Assembly (NCBI GenBank): GCA_016795285.1
Contig: JAEUIC010000025.1
Coordinates: 248,001-312,000 of the forward strand
Length of the DNA: 64,000 bases
Source of the DNA: Planctomycetota bacterium
Lineage (GTDB): Bacteria > Planctomycetota > B15-G4 > SIAN01
Direction: 5' to 3'
Position numbers and translations under genes: made by a program. The first letter of the stretch is position 1; the number at the start of each line of letters is the position of its first letter. The notes under the pieces were generated by a model. That model searched no databases and was not told the origin of the DNA. It saw only the letters and a list, made by a program, of their open reading frames with translations. Below, one piece after another: positions 38,189 to 47,262 of the stretch.

Positions 38189-39404
38189 CAATCCCTTGCC
38201 CCCCTATCGTCGCCCCCAGCTCGCCACGCTGCTCGCGCGCCTGCGTGAGCCGCGCCGCTTCCTGCAAGTCGTGGCCGGCGCGCGCCAGGTCGGCAAGTCG
38301 ACGCTCGTCGACCAGGCGCTCGCAGAGCTCGACTTGCCGGCGCTCTCCGTCTCCGCCGACGAGCCGACGCTCCACGATGCGGCGTGGCTCGCCGCGCAGT
38401 GGCAGCGCGCGCGCGCCTTGGCCGACTCCGCCACCGCCGCGGAGGGCGGAGCACTCCTCGTCGTCGACGAGGTGCAGAAGGTGCCCGCTTGGTCGGAGAC
38501 GGTGAAGCGGCTGTGGGACGAGGACACGCGCGCGCGCCGACCGCTGCGCGTCGTGCTGCTCGGTTCGGCGCCGCTGCGCCTCCAGCAGGGATTGACCGAG
38601 AGCCTCGCCGGCCGCTTCGAGCTGCTCCACCTGCCGCACTGGAGCTTGGCCGAGATGCGCGCGGCGTTCCGCTTCACGCTCGAGGAGTACCTCTGGTTCG
38701 GCGGCTATCCGGGTGGCGCGCCGCTGATCGGCGAGCCGGAGCGGTGGCGCCGCTACCTGCAGGACGCGCTGATCGAGACCACCATCGGCCGCGACGTGCT
38801 GCTGATGACGCGCGTCGACAAGCCGGCGCTGCTGCGCCAGCTCTTCCAGCTCGGCTGCCGCTACTCCGGCCAGATCGTCTCCTACACCAAGCTGCTCGGC
38901 CAGTTGCACGACGCCGGCAACACCACCACGCTCGCCCACTACCTCGAGCTGCTGCGCGGCGCCGGCATGCTGGCCGGACTGTCGAAGTACTCGGGCAGCG
39001 CGGTGCGCCAGCGCGGCTCGATGCCGAAGCTCCAGGTGTTCAATCCCGCGCTGATGAGCGCCACCTCGGAGTTCACTCCCGCCGACCTCGCCACCGAGCG
39101 CGACTTCCGCGGTCGCCTGGTCGAGTCGGCCGTCGGCGCCCATCTGCTGAACGCCGCCTCGCAAGGGCGTCTCGAGCTCTCCTGGTGGCGCGAAGCGAAC
39201 CGCGAAGTCGACTTCGTCGTCCGCGCCGGCAAGACGCTGCTCGCCATCGAAGTGAAGAGCGGCGCCACGAAGGGCGCGCAGCCGGGCCTCGCCGCCTTCA
39301 CCGCCAAGTTCCGCGGCGCCAAGGTCCTGCAAGTCGGCGGCAGCGATGGCGTGCCGGTGGAGGAGTTCCTCGCGAGCGAGGTGGAGACGTGGTGGTCGGG
39401 GTGA
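38184..39404 (+). CDS. AAA_14/DUF4143 ATP-binding protein
   Basis: 406 aa. Walker A GARQVGKST (about 32-40), Walker B LLVVDEVQKVP (about 89-99) and the sensor LLGSAPLRLQ make an AAA_14 ATPase. The C-terminal half is DUF4143, with LARLLGQ-like wHTH features (KLLGQLHDAGNTTTLAHYLELL) and a PD-(D/E)xK-type end (REVDFVVRAGKTLLAIEVKSG, with D, E and K in the nuclease-like arrangement). Members are widespread, frequently transferred and of unknown function. It is convergent with the end of the BREX-2 operon with 13 bases between stops. Confidence 0.88.
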   Translation: MSNPLPPYRRPQLATLLARLREPRRFLQVVAGARQVGKSTLVDQALAELDLPALSVSADEPTLHDAAWLAAQWQRARALADSATAAEGGALLVVDEVQKVPAWSETVKRLWDEDTRARRPLRVVLLGSAPLRLQQGLTESLAGRFELLHLPHWSLAEMRAAFRFTLEEYLWFGGYPGGAPLIGEPERWRRYLQDALIETTIGRDVLLMTRVDKPALLRQLFQLGCRYSGQIVSYTKLLGQLHDAGNTTTLAHYLELLRGAGMLAGLSKYSGSAVRQRGSMPKLQVFNPALMSATSEFTPADLATERDFRGRLVESAVGAHLLNAASQGRLELSWWREANREVDFVVRAGKTLLAIEVKSGATKGAQPGLAAFTAKFRGAKVLQVGGSDGVPVEEFLASEVETWWSG

Positions 39405-39417
39405 GAAGCCGGGGGCG

Positions 39418-39939
39418 TCAGGCCGGCAGCAGCTTCTCGTTGAGCCAGCGGCGCAGACCGCCTCGGTAGAAGAGCCACTCGCGCTTCCACGGATCGAACC
39501 GCATGGCGAAGACGCGCTGCGGACGGCGGTTCGCCGCCGCGTCCGCGAATGCCCCGGCGAAGAGGCCGAGCAACATTCCGAGCTTCGCCGCCGAGCCCTT
39601 CTGCACCGCCGCGTTCGCCAGCAGCGCCCCCACCAGCGCGCCGACGGCGCCGGCTCCGGAGATGCGTGCGAAGCGCGTGATGGCATCCGCGCGCGGCCGC
39701 TCGAGCCGCACCACCCCCGCCTCCAAGAAGAGCACGACGTGGTAGGTGAGCCCGGCGTGCGAGAACTCGAAGCGCGGCGGATCATCCCCGAGCCGCGGAA
39801 GGTCGCGAAGCGGATCGGCCGCGTGCATCTCGGCGACGTCGTCAGCGAAGACGTCGACGGCGTCGTACGCGCCGTTCATCCGAGCCACCCCGACGGCGAG
39901 GTCGGAGAGGGTGAGGAGGGATCCTGGGGTGGGACTCAT
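39418..39939 (-). CDS. Small glycine-zipper membrane protein, last gene of the extended BREX-2 operon
   Basis: 173 aa. The N-terminal ~90 residues are soluble and acidic (NGAYDAVDVFADDVAEMH), with a possible beta segment YHVVLFLEAGVV. Two Gly/Ala-rich hydrophobic segments (about 93-112, 118-136) contain GxxxG-type spacing, ISGAGAVGALVGALLANAA and GMLLGLFAGAFADAA, then an aromatic basic tail (RFDPWKREWLFYRGGLRRW). I do not recognise the family. Its ATG overlaps the stop of the RelA/SpoT-like gene by 4 bases, so the two are co-translated. A membrane effector or a membrane-anchored partner are both possible. Confidence 0.7.
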   Translation of the reverse strand: MSPTPGSLLTLSDLAVGVARMNGAYDAVDVFADDVAEMHAADPLRDLPRLGDDPPRFEFSHAGLTYHVVLFLEAGVVRLERPRADAITRFARISGAGAVGALVGALLANAAVQKGSAAKLGMLLGLFAGAFADAAANRRPQRVFAMRFDPWKREWLFYRGGLRRWLNEKLLPA

Positions 39940-40976
39940 GTGGGAGGCTTCTCGGCGCTACCGAACTGGTCGAGGAGGAGCATCACCATCGGGCTTTCGC
40001 GACGAGTCATGCGAGCGAAGTCGGAGAACTCGTCTGGATGTCGTTCTCGCAGCGCCAAGAGGATAGCGGTCGCGTCGTCGATGCCATCGACCCGACGGCT
40101 CGCGACGAGTTCGCATCCCCGCCGGTGCATGGCGAGCAGGTCGCCGGCTGGCGGCGCGCCCACGTCATCGAGTGCGCGAGCGACCGACTCGACGAACTCG
40201 AAGACGACGGCGAACTCGCCGTGGACGGGCCGCCCCAGCGCACATTCAAGCTCCATTGCCAGCTCTACAGCGGTCGTGACCCGGGCTGCCGCTTCGTGAC
40301 GCGCCTTCGCGGACGCCGCCACTGCCAGACGCGCCCGGTCATCCGCGGCACTCGAGGCATCCCGCAGCGCTCGAATCGACTCGGTGACCGCCGAGCGACA
40401 GAGTGGATCGAGCTGCTTGTAGACCGCCGAATGCTCCAGCTCGTTGAAGAGATGCCCTGCTAGGGTCACCACCTGAACCTCGACCGTCGTCCCGCGCAAC
40501 GAATGCCGCGCCGCGTCGGACGCCACCTCGAGCAGCAGATGGGTCGCCTCGTAGCCGCTCTCCTTCCGGTGCTCCTGCTCGCAACGATCCACGGGCGCCA
40601 GTTCGAGACCCGACTTCAGTGCACGCCGCGCCCGGTCGACGTCGATCGCGCGGTAGACCATCACCCGGCAGCCCGCGACATCCGTCATCAGTCGATCGAA
40701 GCGCTCTCCCCTCGCCTCCCGTACCCATCGCTCGTCGGCCGCGTCGCGCCGGAGCCTCCGCTCGAACGACTCCGGCGACTTCGCCCGCGAAGAGGTGATC
40801 GCCATGACCGCATGCCGATGGAGGAGCTCGCGCACGCGCCGCTCCGCCCACAGCGCCGCCTCCTCGAAGCGGGGCAGCTGCTGCTCGAAGCGGCGGCGCA
40901 GGAGTTCGATGTCGGGATCGGTGAGCACGGGAGGAGAACGTCGCTCGAGGGCGGCGGTGACAGCTCGCCCAGTCAC
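39936..40976 (-). CDS. RelA/SpoT-fold nucleotidyltransferase (alarmone-synthetase-like), BREX-2-coupled
   Basis: 346 aa from GTG 40976, chosen because the GTGA overlaps the brxHI stop as at the other junctions; a second GTG at 40928 would give 330 aa. A RelA/SpoT synthetase domain spans about 40-190: SSRAKSPES (63-70, ATP-binding region), DVAGCR (99-104, metal Asp), GYEATH (141-146, GTP/GDP-stacking Tyr), TVEVQVVT (164-171) and ELEHSAVYK (179-187). The usual arginine in the QxRT motif is valine here. The C-terminal ~150 residues are mostly helical and unlike the TGS/ACT domains of long Rel. The family makes (p)ppGpp-like alarmones or, in toxic members, pyrophosphorylates adenosine nucleotides or tRNA ends. 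Its activity here is inference. Confidence 0.85.
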   Translation of the reverse strand: MTGRAVTAALERRSPPVLTDPDIELLRRRFEQQLPRFEEAALWAERRVRELLHRHAVMAITSSRAKSPESFERRLRRDAADERWVREARGERFDRLMTDVAGCRVMVYRAIDVDRARRALKSGLELAPVDRCEQEHRKESGYEATHLLLEVASDAARHSLRGTTVEVQVVTLAGHLFNELEHSAVYKQLDPLCRSAVTESIRALRDASSAADDRARLAVAASAKARHEAAARVTTAVELAMELECALGRPVHGEFAVVFEFVESVARALDDVGAPPAGDLLAMHRRGCELVASRRVDGIDDATAILLALRERHPDEFSDFARMTRRESPMVMLLLDQFGSAEKPPT

Positions 40977-43078
40977 GACTCGATTCCTCGGGTGCCTCCG
41001 GAGAGGACCGCCCGGATCGCCGCCCGATCGGTACTCCACTGCGAGAGCATCGCCCGCGCGATCGCCGGCGGCAGGCAGACCGAGAACTTGAGCCCGTCGA
41101 GTGCTTCGTCGTCGATCGGCACGGCAAACGCCGCATCCGGCAGCTCGGAGAGCCGCTGCAACCGTCCGACGATCGTCCCGGCACCGCCCTTGGCGAGCTC
41201 GAACTCGACGAAGAGGTCTTCCGCTCGCGGCGGCGACTCCTCGCCGACGCCAAGTGCCGCCGCCAGCGCGGTGTTCACCAGACGCCCGCCAAAGGTCCAC
41301 CAGCGTGCCGAACCTCCCACGGTCCTCTCCAAGACGCTGCCGCCCTCTTCGAGGAACGACAGCTCCTGGCGCAGCTTCTCCAGCTCCTCGAGCGCCCGCC
41401 GCGACCACTGCACGGCCTCCGGCGGCTGTGTCAGTCCACGGCGAATCGCCTGCGCCAACGCGAAGGTCATCGGAGCGCTGCGACCCAACCAGTTGGAGCG
41501 GCCGCGAGCGTCCGTTGGCTCGACGAACGCGATCCGCCGGCCCCAGTCGAGGTGCGCCACCTTCCAATATCGCCCCGCCAGCACGAGCGCCCGTTCGCCT
41601 TTCGTCGGCAGGAGGAACGTCGTCGAGTGGACTTGCCCCACCTCGACCCTGCCGTGCAGCACCTTGAAGAGTGGAGGCGTACTGAAGACCGACATCAGCT
41701 CGAGGAAGTGGCGGTAACCGAAGCTGCGCTCCCCTTCCGGGCCGAACGAGACGAGCCCATCGCTCTCGATCAAGATCTGGCGATCGAGCATGTGCGACCA
41801 GACCGCCCCGACTTTCCCCGGATCGAGGTCGCGCAACCCCGCGACACCGTCCAGCCATTCACGCCACCGGTCGAACGGCAACCCGCCCTCCTGCAACACC
41901 AGCGCCATCCACTGTTGTGCCAGCACGTGGAGCGGCTCGGCAGGAGGGACGATCGGCTCGACGTACCCCTCGCTCCAGAGGCGCAGCAGCCCGAGCGCCG
42001 CGAGGAAAGACTCGTCCGACGTGGTCAAGAAGAGGCAATTGCGGCGCGACCCCGATCGCCTGCCAGTACGTCCGATTCGCTGCAGGAAGCTGGCCACGGT
42101 GCCGGGTGCGTCGAGCTGCAAGACGCGATCGAGATCGCCGACGTCGATGCCGAGTTCGAGCGTGCTGGTCGCGACGATGACGCAGTCCTGCTCCTGCGCA
42201 AATGCCTCCTCCGCACGCCGCCGCTCTTCGGCCGAGAGCGAGCTGTGCGAGACGAAGGTCCGAACGCCGAGCACCCGCAGTTCCGCGGCAAGCTGCTCGG
42301 TGCGCGCTCGGCTATCGACGAAGACCAGCCGCTTCTCACCTCGGTGAAGGCGTGAGATGACGAGTGCGGCGTTCGCAACGCTGCCGACGTGGTCGACGCC
42401 GACCTCCGGCGGCAGCGGTGTCGCGGCAGCGGGTGCGACGACTCGACCGCGACCACGATTGCCTGCGACGAGCCACTGCAGCAGCTCCTCGGCGTTCCCG
42501 ACCGTGGCCGACAGTCCAACTCGTTGCAGCGACGCACCCGCGATTCGTTGGATCCGCGATAGCACCGCGAGCAGGTGCCACCCCCGGCTGTCGCCCGCGA
42601 AGGCATGCAGTTCGTCGACCACCACCGCGCGGACATTCCGGAACAGCGTCGCGCGATCGAACCGCCGCGAAACCAGCAACCCTTCGAGCGACTCCGGCGT
42701 GGTCAGCAGCACGTCGGGCGGCTCGCGGGCGATCTCGAACTTCGCTCCGGCGGTGACGTCCCCATGCCACCGCGCCACCCGCCGCCCCACCAATCCGGCG
42801 TAGCGCGCCAGCCGCGGCTCGAGGTTGTTCAGCAGCGCCTTGATCGGGCAGACGTAGAGGATCGAAAGGCCGCTCCAGTGCTCGGCGAGCATCCGCGAGA
42901 AGAGCGGGAAGACGGCGGCCTCGGTCTTGCCGCCCGCCGTCGGCGCCAGCAGCAGCGCGTGGTCGCCGGCCAGCAGCGGCTCAATCGCCGCCTCCTGCAG
43001 CGGGCGGAGCTGCCGCCAGCCGAGCGAGTTGACGATGTGGTGCTGCAGCGCCGGATCGAGGCGCTCGAAGGCGCTCAC
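40973..43078 (-). CDS. brxHI: BREX-2 helicase
   Basis: 701 aa from GTG 43078, overlapping the brxD stop as GTGA. Superfamily 2 DEAD/DEAH helicase related to Lhr: Walker A LLLAPTAGGKTEA (about 43-55), motif Ib CPIKALLNN, DELH box (155-158), SAT motif (190-192) and motif VI QRIGRTGRRSG. The C-terminal ~330 residues are the Lhr-type extension. This is the helicase of the standard type 2 BREX set. It is translationally coupled both to brxD and to the RelA/SpoT-like gene. Confidence 0.92.
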   Translation of the reverse strand: MSAFERLDPALQHHIVNSLGWRQLRPLQEAAIEPLLAGDHALLLAPTAGGKTEAAVFPLFSRMLAEHWSGLSILYVCPIKALLNNLEPRLARYAGLVGRRVARWHGDVTAGAKFEIAREPPDVLLTTPESLEGLLVSRRFDRATLFRNVRAVVVDELHAFAGDSRGWHLLAVLSRIQRIAGASLQRVGLSATVGNAEELLQWLVAGNRGRGRVVAPAAATPLPPEVGVDHVGSVANAALVISRLHRGEKRLVFVDSRARTEQLAAELRVLGVRTFVSHSSLSAEERRRAEEAFAQEQDCVIVATSTLELGIDVGDLDRVLQLDAPGTVASFLQRIGRTGRRSGSRRNCLFLTTSDESFLAALGLLRLWSEGYVEPIVPPAEPLHVLAQQWMALVLQEGGLPFDRWREWLDGVAGLRDLDPGKVGAVWSHMLDRQILIESDGLVSFGPEGERSFGYRHFLELMSVFSTPPLFKVLHGRVEVGQVHSTTFLLPTKGERALVLAGRYWKVAHLDWGRRIAFVEPTDARGRSNWLGRSAPMTFALAQAIRRGLTQPPEAVQWSRRALEELEKLRQELSFLEEGGSVLERTVGGSARWWTFGGRLVNTALAAALGVGEESPPRAEDLFVEFELAKGGAGTIVGRLQRLSELPDAAFAVPIDDEALDGLKFSVCLPPAIARAMLSQWSTDRAAIRAVLSGGTRGIES

Positions 43079-44397
43079 GGCGGCAGCTCGATGTCGTCGG
43101 GGCTCTGTGCCTGCCGAGCGCGCCGCTCCTGCACGGTGAGCTCGGTGTCGTTCACGGTCAGCGCGTAGTGCTGCCGCGGGTCGAAATCGTCGAACTGGTC
43201 GACACGATCGAGCACGTCGCCGAGCAGCTTCTTCAGGAACACACGCGGGGCGACGCCGATCTTGCCGCCGAGCGCGCCAGTGACCGCACCCGCGAGCGTC
43301 GAGAGGTAGGAGTCGTCGCAGAGCCTCCGCACGCGCTCGCCGTTCGCGCAGTGGTCGGCGAAGAGATCGCGCACGCGCCGCCCCACCTGTTCGAGCCGCC
43401 CAACGTCGAATCCCGGTAGCCGAATCTGCACGGCGCGCGGGTTGTCGAAACGCGCCTCGGTGGCGAAGTCGACGTGGAGTCGCTGGGCGAGCGGCGCCAA
43501 CCGCTGCACCCCCTGCGGGCCATCGAAGAAGGCGCCCGTTCCCGTGACGACGAGGTAGAGCCCGGGAAAGCGCCCGGCATCCACTTCGTCCAGGAGCTGC
43601 CGCAGCGCGTTCAGCGCCTTGTCGCGCACGTCGCTGCGCGCCCGCTGCAGCGTCTCGACCTCGTCGAGGACCAGCACCAGCCCGGCGCGCCCCGAATCGC
43701 GCAGGATCACCAGCAACCCCTCAAGGAAGCCGAGCGCCCCGAAGTGGTCGATGTCGCCCTTCAACCGCGCGAACCGCTTCACCTCGGCGCCGACGTTGGG
43801 ATCGGCCGCCAGCCATGCCAAGAGCCCGTCCGCGATCGCCCGCTGCCCCTGCGCCGTCGCCTCGCGGTACGCCCGCAACGCCGCCGCGAAGGATGGCGCC
43901 GTCCGCGCGACACCGGCCAGCCGCTTCTCCAGCAGCTCCTGCGTGCGCGCCAGCAGCTGCTCGCTCTGCGCTTCGCCGACTGTCCCCTCCGCCAGGACGT
44001 CCTGCTCCAGCGCGAAGAGCCAGCCATCGATGACGTGGCGCAACGCACCGGCCAGCAACTCCTCGGTCGCCAGCCGCTCGACCAGCCGCCGATAGACCGT
44101 CTCCAGCCGATGGAGCGGCGTCTCGGTCTCCGAGATCTGCACCTCCGACGTCGCGAAGCCGCGCTTGCGCGCCCGCTCCTGCAGCCAACGCGAGAAGAAG
44201 GTCTTGCCGCTGCCGTACTCGCCGCGCACCGCCTTGAACCCGGCGCCCCCCGCCGCGACGCGCTGCAGCTCCTCGTCGAGCGTCGCCCCGAATCGATCGA
44301 GTCCGGTGGCGAGCAGATCGAGGCTCTGCGCCGGGACCGTTCCGCGCCGCAGCGCGTCGAGCAGCTCCTGTCGTCGCTTCGGGCTGACCTGCGCCAT
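43075..44397 (-). CDS. brxD: BREX-2 ATP-binding protein
   Basis: 440 aa from ATG 44397, preferred over an in-frame GTG at 44406 because AGGTGG lies 5 bases before the ATG. P-loop ATPase with Walker A RGEYGSGKTFFSRW (about 58-71) and Walker B LVLVLDEVETLQRAR (about 215-230). The length and gene position are those of BrxD, an ATPase found with BrxHI in type 2 BREX. Follows pglZ by about 10 bases and overlaps brxHI by 4. Confidence 0.9.
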   Translation of the reverse strand: MAQVSPKRRQELLDALRRGTVPAQSLDLLATGLDRFGATLDEELQRVAAGGAGFKAVRGEYGSGKTFFSRWLQERARKRGFATSEVQISETETPLHRLETVYRRLVERLATEELLAGALRHVIDGWLFALEQDVLAEGTVGEAQSEQLLARTQELLEKRLAGVARTAPSFAAALRAYREATAQGQRAIADGLLAWLAADPNVGAEVKRFARLKGDIDHFGALGFLEGLLVILRDSGRAGLVLVLDEVETLQRARSDVRDKALNALRQLLDEVDAGRFPGLYLVVTGTGAFFDGPQGVQRLAPLAQRLHVDFATEARFDNPRAVQIRLPGFDVGRLEQVGRRVRDLFADHCANGERVRRLCDDSYLSTLAGAVTGALGGKIGVAPRVFLKKLLGDVLDRVDQFDDFDPRQHYALTVNDTELTVQERRARQAQSPDDIELPP

Positions 44398-44406
44398 CGT
44401 CGCCAC

Positions 44407-47262
44407 CTACTCCGAAAGCTCGAACTGGTCGAACAGCACCGGGCGATGGAGCTCGACCGTCTCGGTCGCGCTCTCTTCGGAAAGCGCCGCGTAGCCGTCG
44501 ATGCTGAGCAGCCGCTGCAGCGCCGCCAAGTAGCCCGGCAACCGCATCGCCGGCACCTCGGCCGCGCGCGCCAACGCCGTCCGCGTCAGCTTGCCGCGCG
44601 CGTCGAGCGCCCGCAGCAAGCGCGCCACCACCTCGTCGGGCACCCCGAGCCGCGCCGCCTTCTTCCGCTGCTCGGCGTAGAGCTCCGTCGCCAGCAGGCG
44701 CGCCACCCAGTCGTCGCCATCGATTCGCGCCGCATTGGCCGAACGCGACCCCGCTTCAGCGGCAGCTGCGACCGGCTCCGCTTCCTCGCGAGCCGTCGCG
44801 AAGAGCAGCGGCTGCGGCGGCGCCACCGGCGCGGCCGTCGGCGTCGAGCGGCGGGGCTTCGCCGGCTCGGTGCGCGGCACACCTTCGGACGCAGCACCTT
44901 CTCGTACTGGCAGCGCTGCCGCCACTTCGAACCGCTCCCACCACGCGGGCTCGCGCGGCGGCGCTTCGACGAAGTCGGCGAGTCCAGCGAGCTTCGCCTC
45001 CGGCGCGAACACCGTCACCGGCACCACGACCTCCTGCGGCGTCGCGCCGCCGTGGTAGCCGCAGCGCCGGATCCCGTAGCGCACCCGCTCGCTCCACGGT
45101 GCAACGATGCCCGCCGCGCCACCCGCCAATACGCGCCGCCCGCGCAAAGCGAGTTCGTCGTCGCGCAGCGGCGTCCCCGGCAGGCGATAGCGCGCGCCGC
45201 TCTCGTCGCCCTCGCGCCGTTCGAGATCGCGCTCGACGATGTGGCCGTGGTCGCTGGTCAAGACGACGAAGCGCCCTCCGGCGCGCGCCGCATCCAGCAG
45301 CTGATCGAGCGGCCGGATCGACTCGGCCCCCCACCGGATCCGCTGCTGCTCACCCTTCGCCAGCCAGTCGTCGATGGCGTTCACCACGACAGCGACGACA
45401 TCCTTGCCCCGCTTGGTCGATTCGAGGCGCGTCCGCACGTCGTCCGCCAGCCCGACGCCGCCGCCCCCCGACAGCTCCTCCTTCAGGTAGAGCTGCGCCG
45501 TCACCCCCTTCTCCCGCAGCACCGGATGGTCGCGCAGGCCGGCGCGCTCGACGCCGCCGTCGCCATCGCGCAGCGCGCCGCAGAAGAGGCTCGTCCGCGA
45601 ATAGCGCGTCTCGGTCGGCAGGACCGCGATGCCCGGCAACCGACGGCTGGCCGGCGGCAGCAACTCGACGAAGCGGCGCGCCTCCAGATCGCGCGCCAGC
45701 TCGACGAAGTTGGCGGCGCTCATGCCATCCAGCACCAGCAGCAGCACCCCAGCATGATCGAGCAGCGGCGCCACGACCCGGCCGACGACCTCTTCCAACG
45801 GGACCACACCGTCGCTCGATCCTTGCTCCAGCCAGCCGGCGAGGAGCTGCCCGAACTCCCGATTCTGCTGCTCGCGCTGCTGCGTGGCGCGCGCGACCAG
45901 CTCGCGGAAGAGCGGCCCGAACAGCGGCGACGAGTGGCCGTCGGCGACGATCGCCCGCGCGAAGTCGACGAACGCCCCTTCGTCGAGCTGCCGCTGCGCC
46001 GCCGCCGCAAACGACCCCGCCTCCGTGGCAGGACGGCCACGCTGCTCGAGAAGCCACCGCCCGAGGCGCACGGCCATCTCCACCGCCTCGAGCTGCGCCT
46101 CCGCGTCGCTGGCGCGCTCGTGCGCTGCCAAGTCGGCGAGCGCCTCGTCGAGGGCCACGCGCGTCGCGCGAGCGTCCCCCTCGACCACCGCCCGCAGGTG
46201 CGCCCCGAGCCGCCGTGCCCGCGCCTCGAACCCCGCCGGCAAGAGGCTGCTGGCGCCCGCGGCCTCCAGCACGCCGAGCTCCCGCAGCAACTCGTCCGCG
46301 CGCCGGAACGCCGCGTCGACCGCCGCTGCACTGCCGTCGCGCAGGCGATCGCGGACGCTTTTCTCCGCCGCCTCCGCCCACTGCTGGCGCCACGTTCGAT
46401 CGAGCGCACCGCCGAGTCGCCCCTCCAGCCGGATCGCCGCATCGCGCAGCGCGGGGTTCGCCACCGCTTCCGCCTCGTCGATCGCCGGCACCACGCGCAG
46501 CACCAGCCCGAGCGGCACGACATCGCCGGCCCGCTTCACCTCCAGCAACGCGAAGAGCGGCCGCGCGACGGCGCCGAGCCGCTCCTCGCCCCACGTCCTC
46601 AGCGCTGTACGCAGTTCCGTCGCGACGCTCTCGAACCGGCCAGCCGTCGCCTCGCGCTCGGCCCAAGCGATCCAGCCGTCGAGCGTCTGGGGATCGCCCG
46701 TGAAGCGCAGCGCGTGCTCCAGCAGCAGCCCCCAGGCGTGGTTGCGATCGAGCACGCCGCCCGGCGCCTTCCACTGCACCGAGGGCGGCAACTCGAGCAA
46801 CGCATCGAGCAGCGCGCCCGACGTGCCGCCGCCGCTCGACTGGCCGGAAGCGGCCGAAAGGAGCGGATCGATCGCCACCGCGCCGAACCGTTGCTCCAGC
46901 AGTTGCGTCCGCTCGAGCGGATGGAGCTGCGCGCGAGCGAGGCGCGCCAACACGTCCTGCCCGAGTTGACGCTCATCGGCCGGCGTCAACACGACGAGCG
47001 GCAGCGCGGGAACTTCCGCCGCCGCGGCCGCCTCGGACTCGGTCAACGCCTCGCGGACTTCGAGCGGCGACGCGCAGCAGATCACGCGCGCCCGGCCACG
47101 CGACTCCCCGAGGTCGATCTCGCTGCCGCCGCGCCACGGAGTCGACGACTGGACCGCGACGACGACCGGTCCCACCCACTCGCGTTGCTGGCGTCGCATG
47201 CGATCCAGCACGTCGTTGACCGCGATCCGGAGCGTCGCTGTCGTCAGCGCCAACTCGCTCAC
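44407..47262 (-). CDS. pglZ: BREX-2 alkaline-phosphatase-fold protein PglZ
   Basis: 951 aa from GTG 47262, overlapping the pglY stop by 4 bases. The PglZ domain of the alkaline phosphatase superfamily is visible: LLLVLDGMSAANF (about 507-519, metal Asp), LPTETRYSRTSLF (about 548-560, nucleophile region) and LTSDHGHIVERDL (about 668-680, metal ligands). The N-terminal ~500 residues are helical and acidic/Arg-rich; the C-terminal ~150 contain a disordered Ala/Pro linker and a small helical domain. PglZ is the hallmark of BREX systems and in the classic Pgl system counteracts the toxicity of PglX. Confidence 0.95.
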   Translation of the reverse strand: MSELALTTATLRIAVNDVLDRMRRQQREWVGPVVVAVQSSTPWRGGSEIDLGESRGRARVICCASPLEVREALTESEAAAAAEVPALPLVVLTPADERQLGQDVLARLARAQLHPLERTQLLEQRFGAVAIDPLLSAASGQSSGGGTSGALLDALLELPPSVQWKAPGGVLDRNHAWGLLLEHALRFTGDPQTLDGWIAWAEREATAGRFESVATELRTALRTWGEERLGAVARPLFALLEVKRAGDVVPLGLVLRVVPAIDEAEAVANPALRDAAIRLEGRLGGALDRTWRQQWAEAAEKSVRDRLRDGSAAAVDAAFRRADELLRELGVLEAAGASSLLPAGFEARARRLGAHLRAVVEGDARATRVALDEALADLAAHERASDAEAQLEAVEMAVRLGRWLLEQRGRPATEAGSFAAAAQRQLDEGAFVDFARAIVADGHSSPLFGPLFRELVARATQQREQQNREFGQLLAGWLEQGSSDGVVPLEEVVGRVVAPLLDHAGVLLLVLDGMSAANFVELARDLEARRFVELLPPASRRLPGIAVLPTETRYSRTSLFCGALRDGDGGVERAGLRDHPVLREKGVTAQLYLKEELSGGGGVGLADDVRTRLESTKRGKDVVAVVVNAIDDWLAKGEQQRIRWGAESIRPLDQLLDAARAGGRFVVLTSDHGHIVERDLERREGDESGARYRLPGTPLRDDELALRGRRVLAGGAAGIVAPWSERVRYGIRRCGYHGGATPQEVVVPVTVFAPEAKLAGLADFVEAPPREPAWWERFEVAAALPVREGAASEGVPRTEPAKPRRSTPTAAPVAPPQPLLFATAREEAEPVAAAAEAGSRSANAARIDGDDWVARLLATELYAEQRKKAARLGVPDEVVARLLRALDARGKLTRTALARAAEVPAMRLPGYLAALQRLLSIDGYAALSEESATETVELHRPVLFDQFELSE

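Noticed and set aside
40926..40928. GTG start for the RelA/SpoT-like protein
   Set aside because: The upstream GTG at 40976 overlaps the brxHI stop as at the other operon junctions, and the 40928 site has a pyrimidine-rich, not purine-rich, leader.
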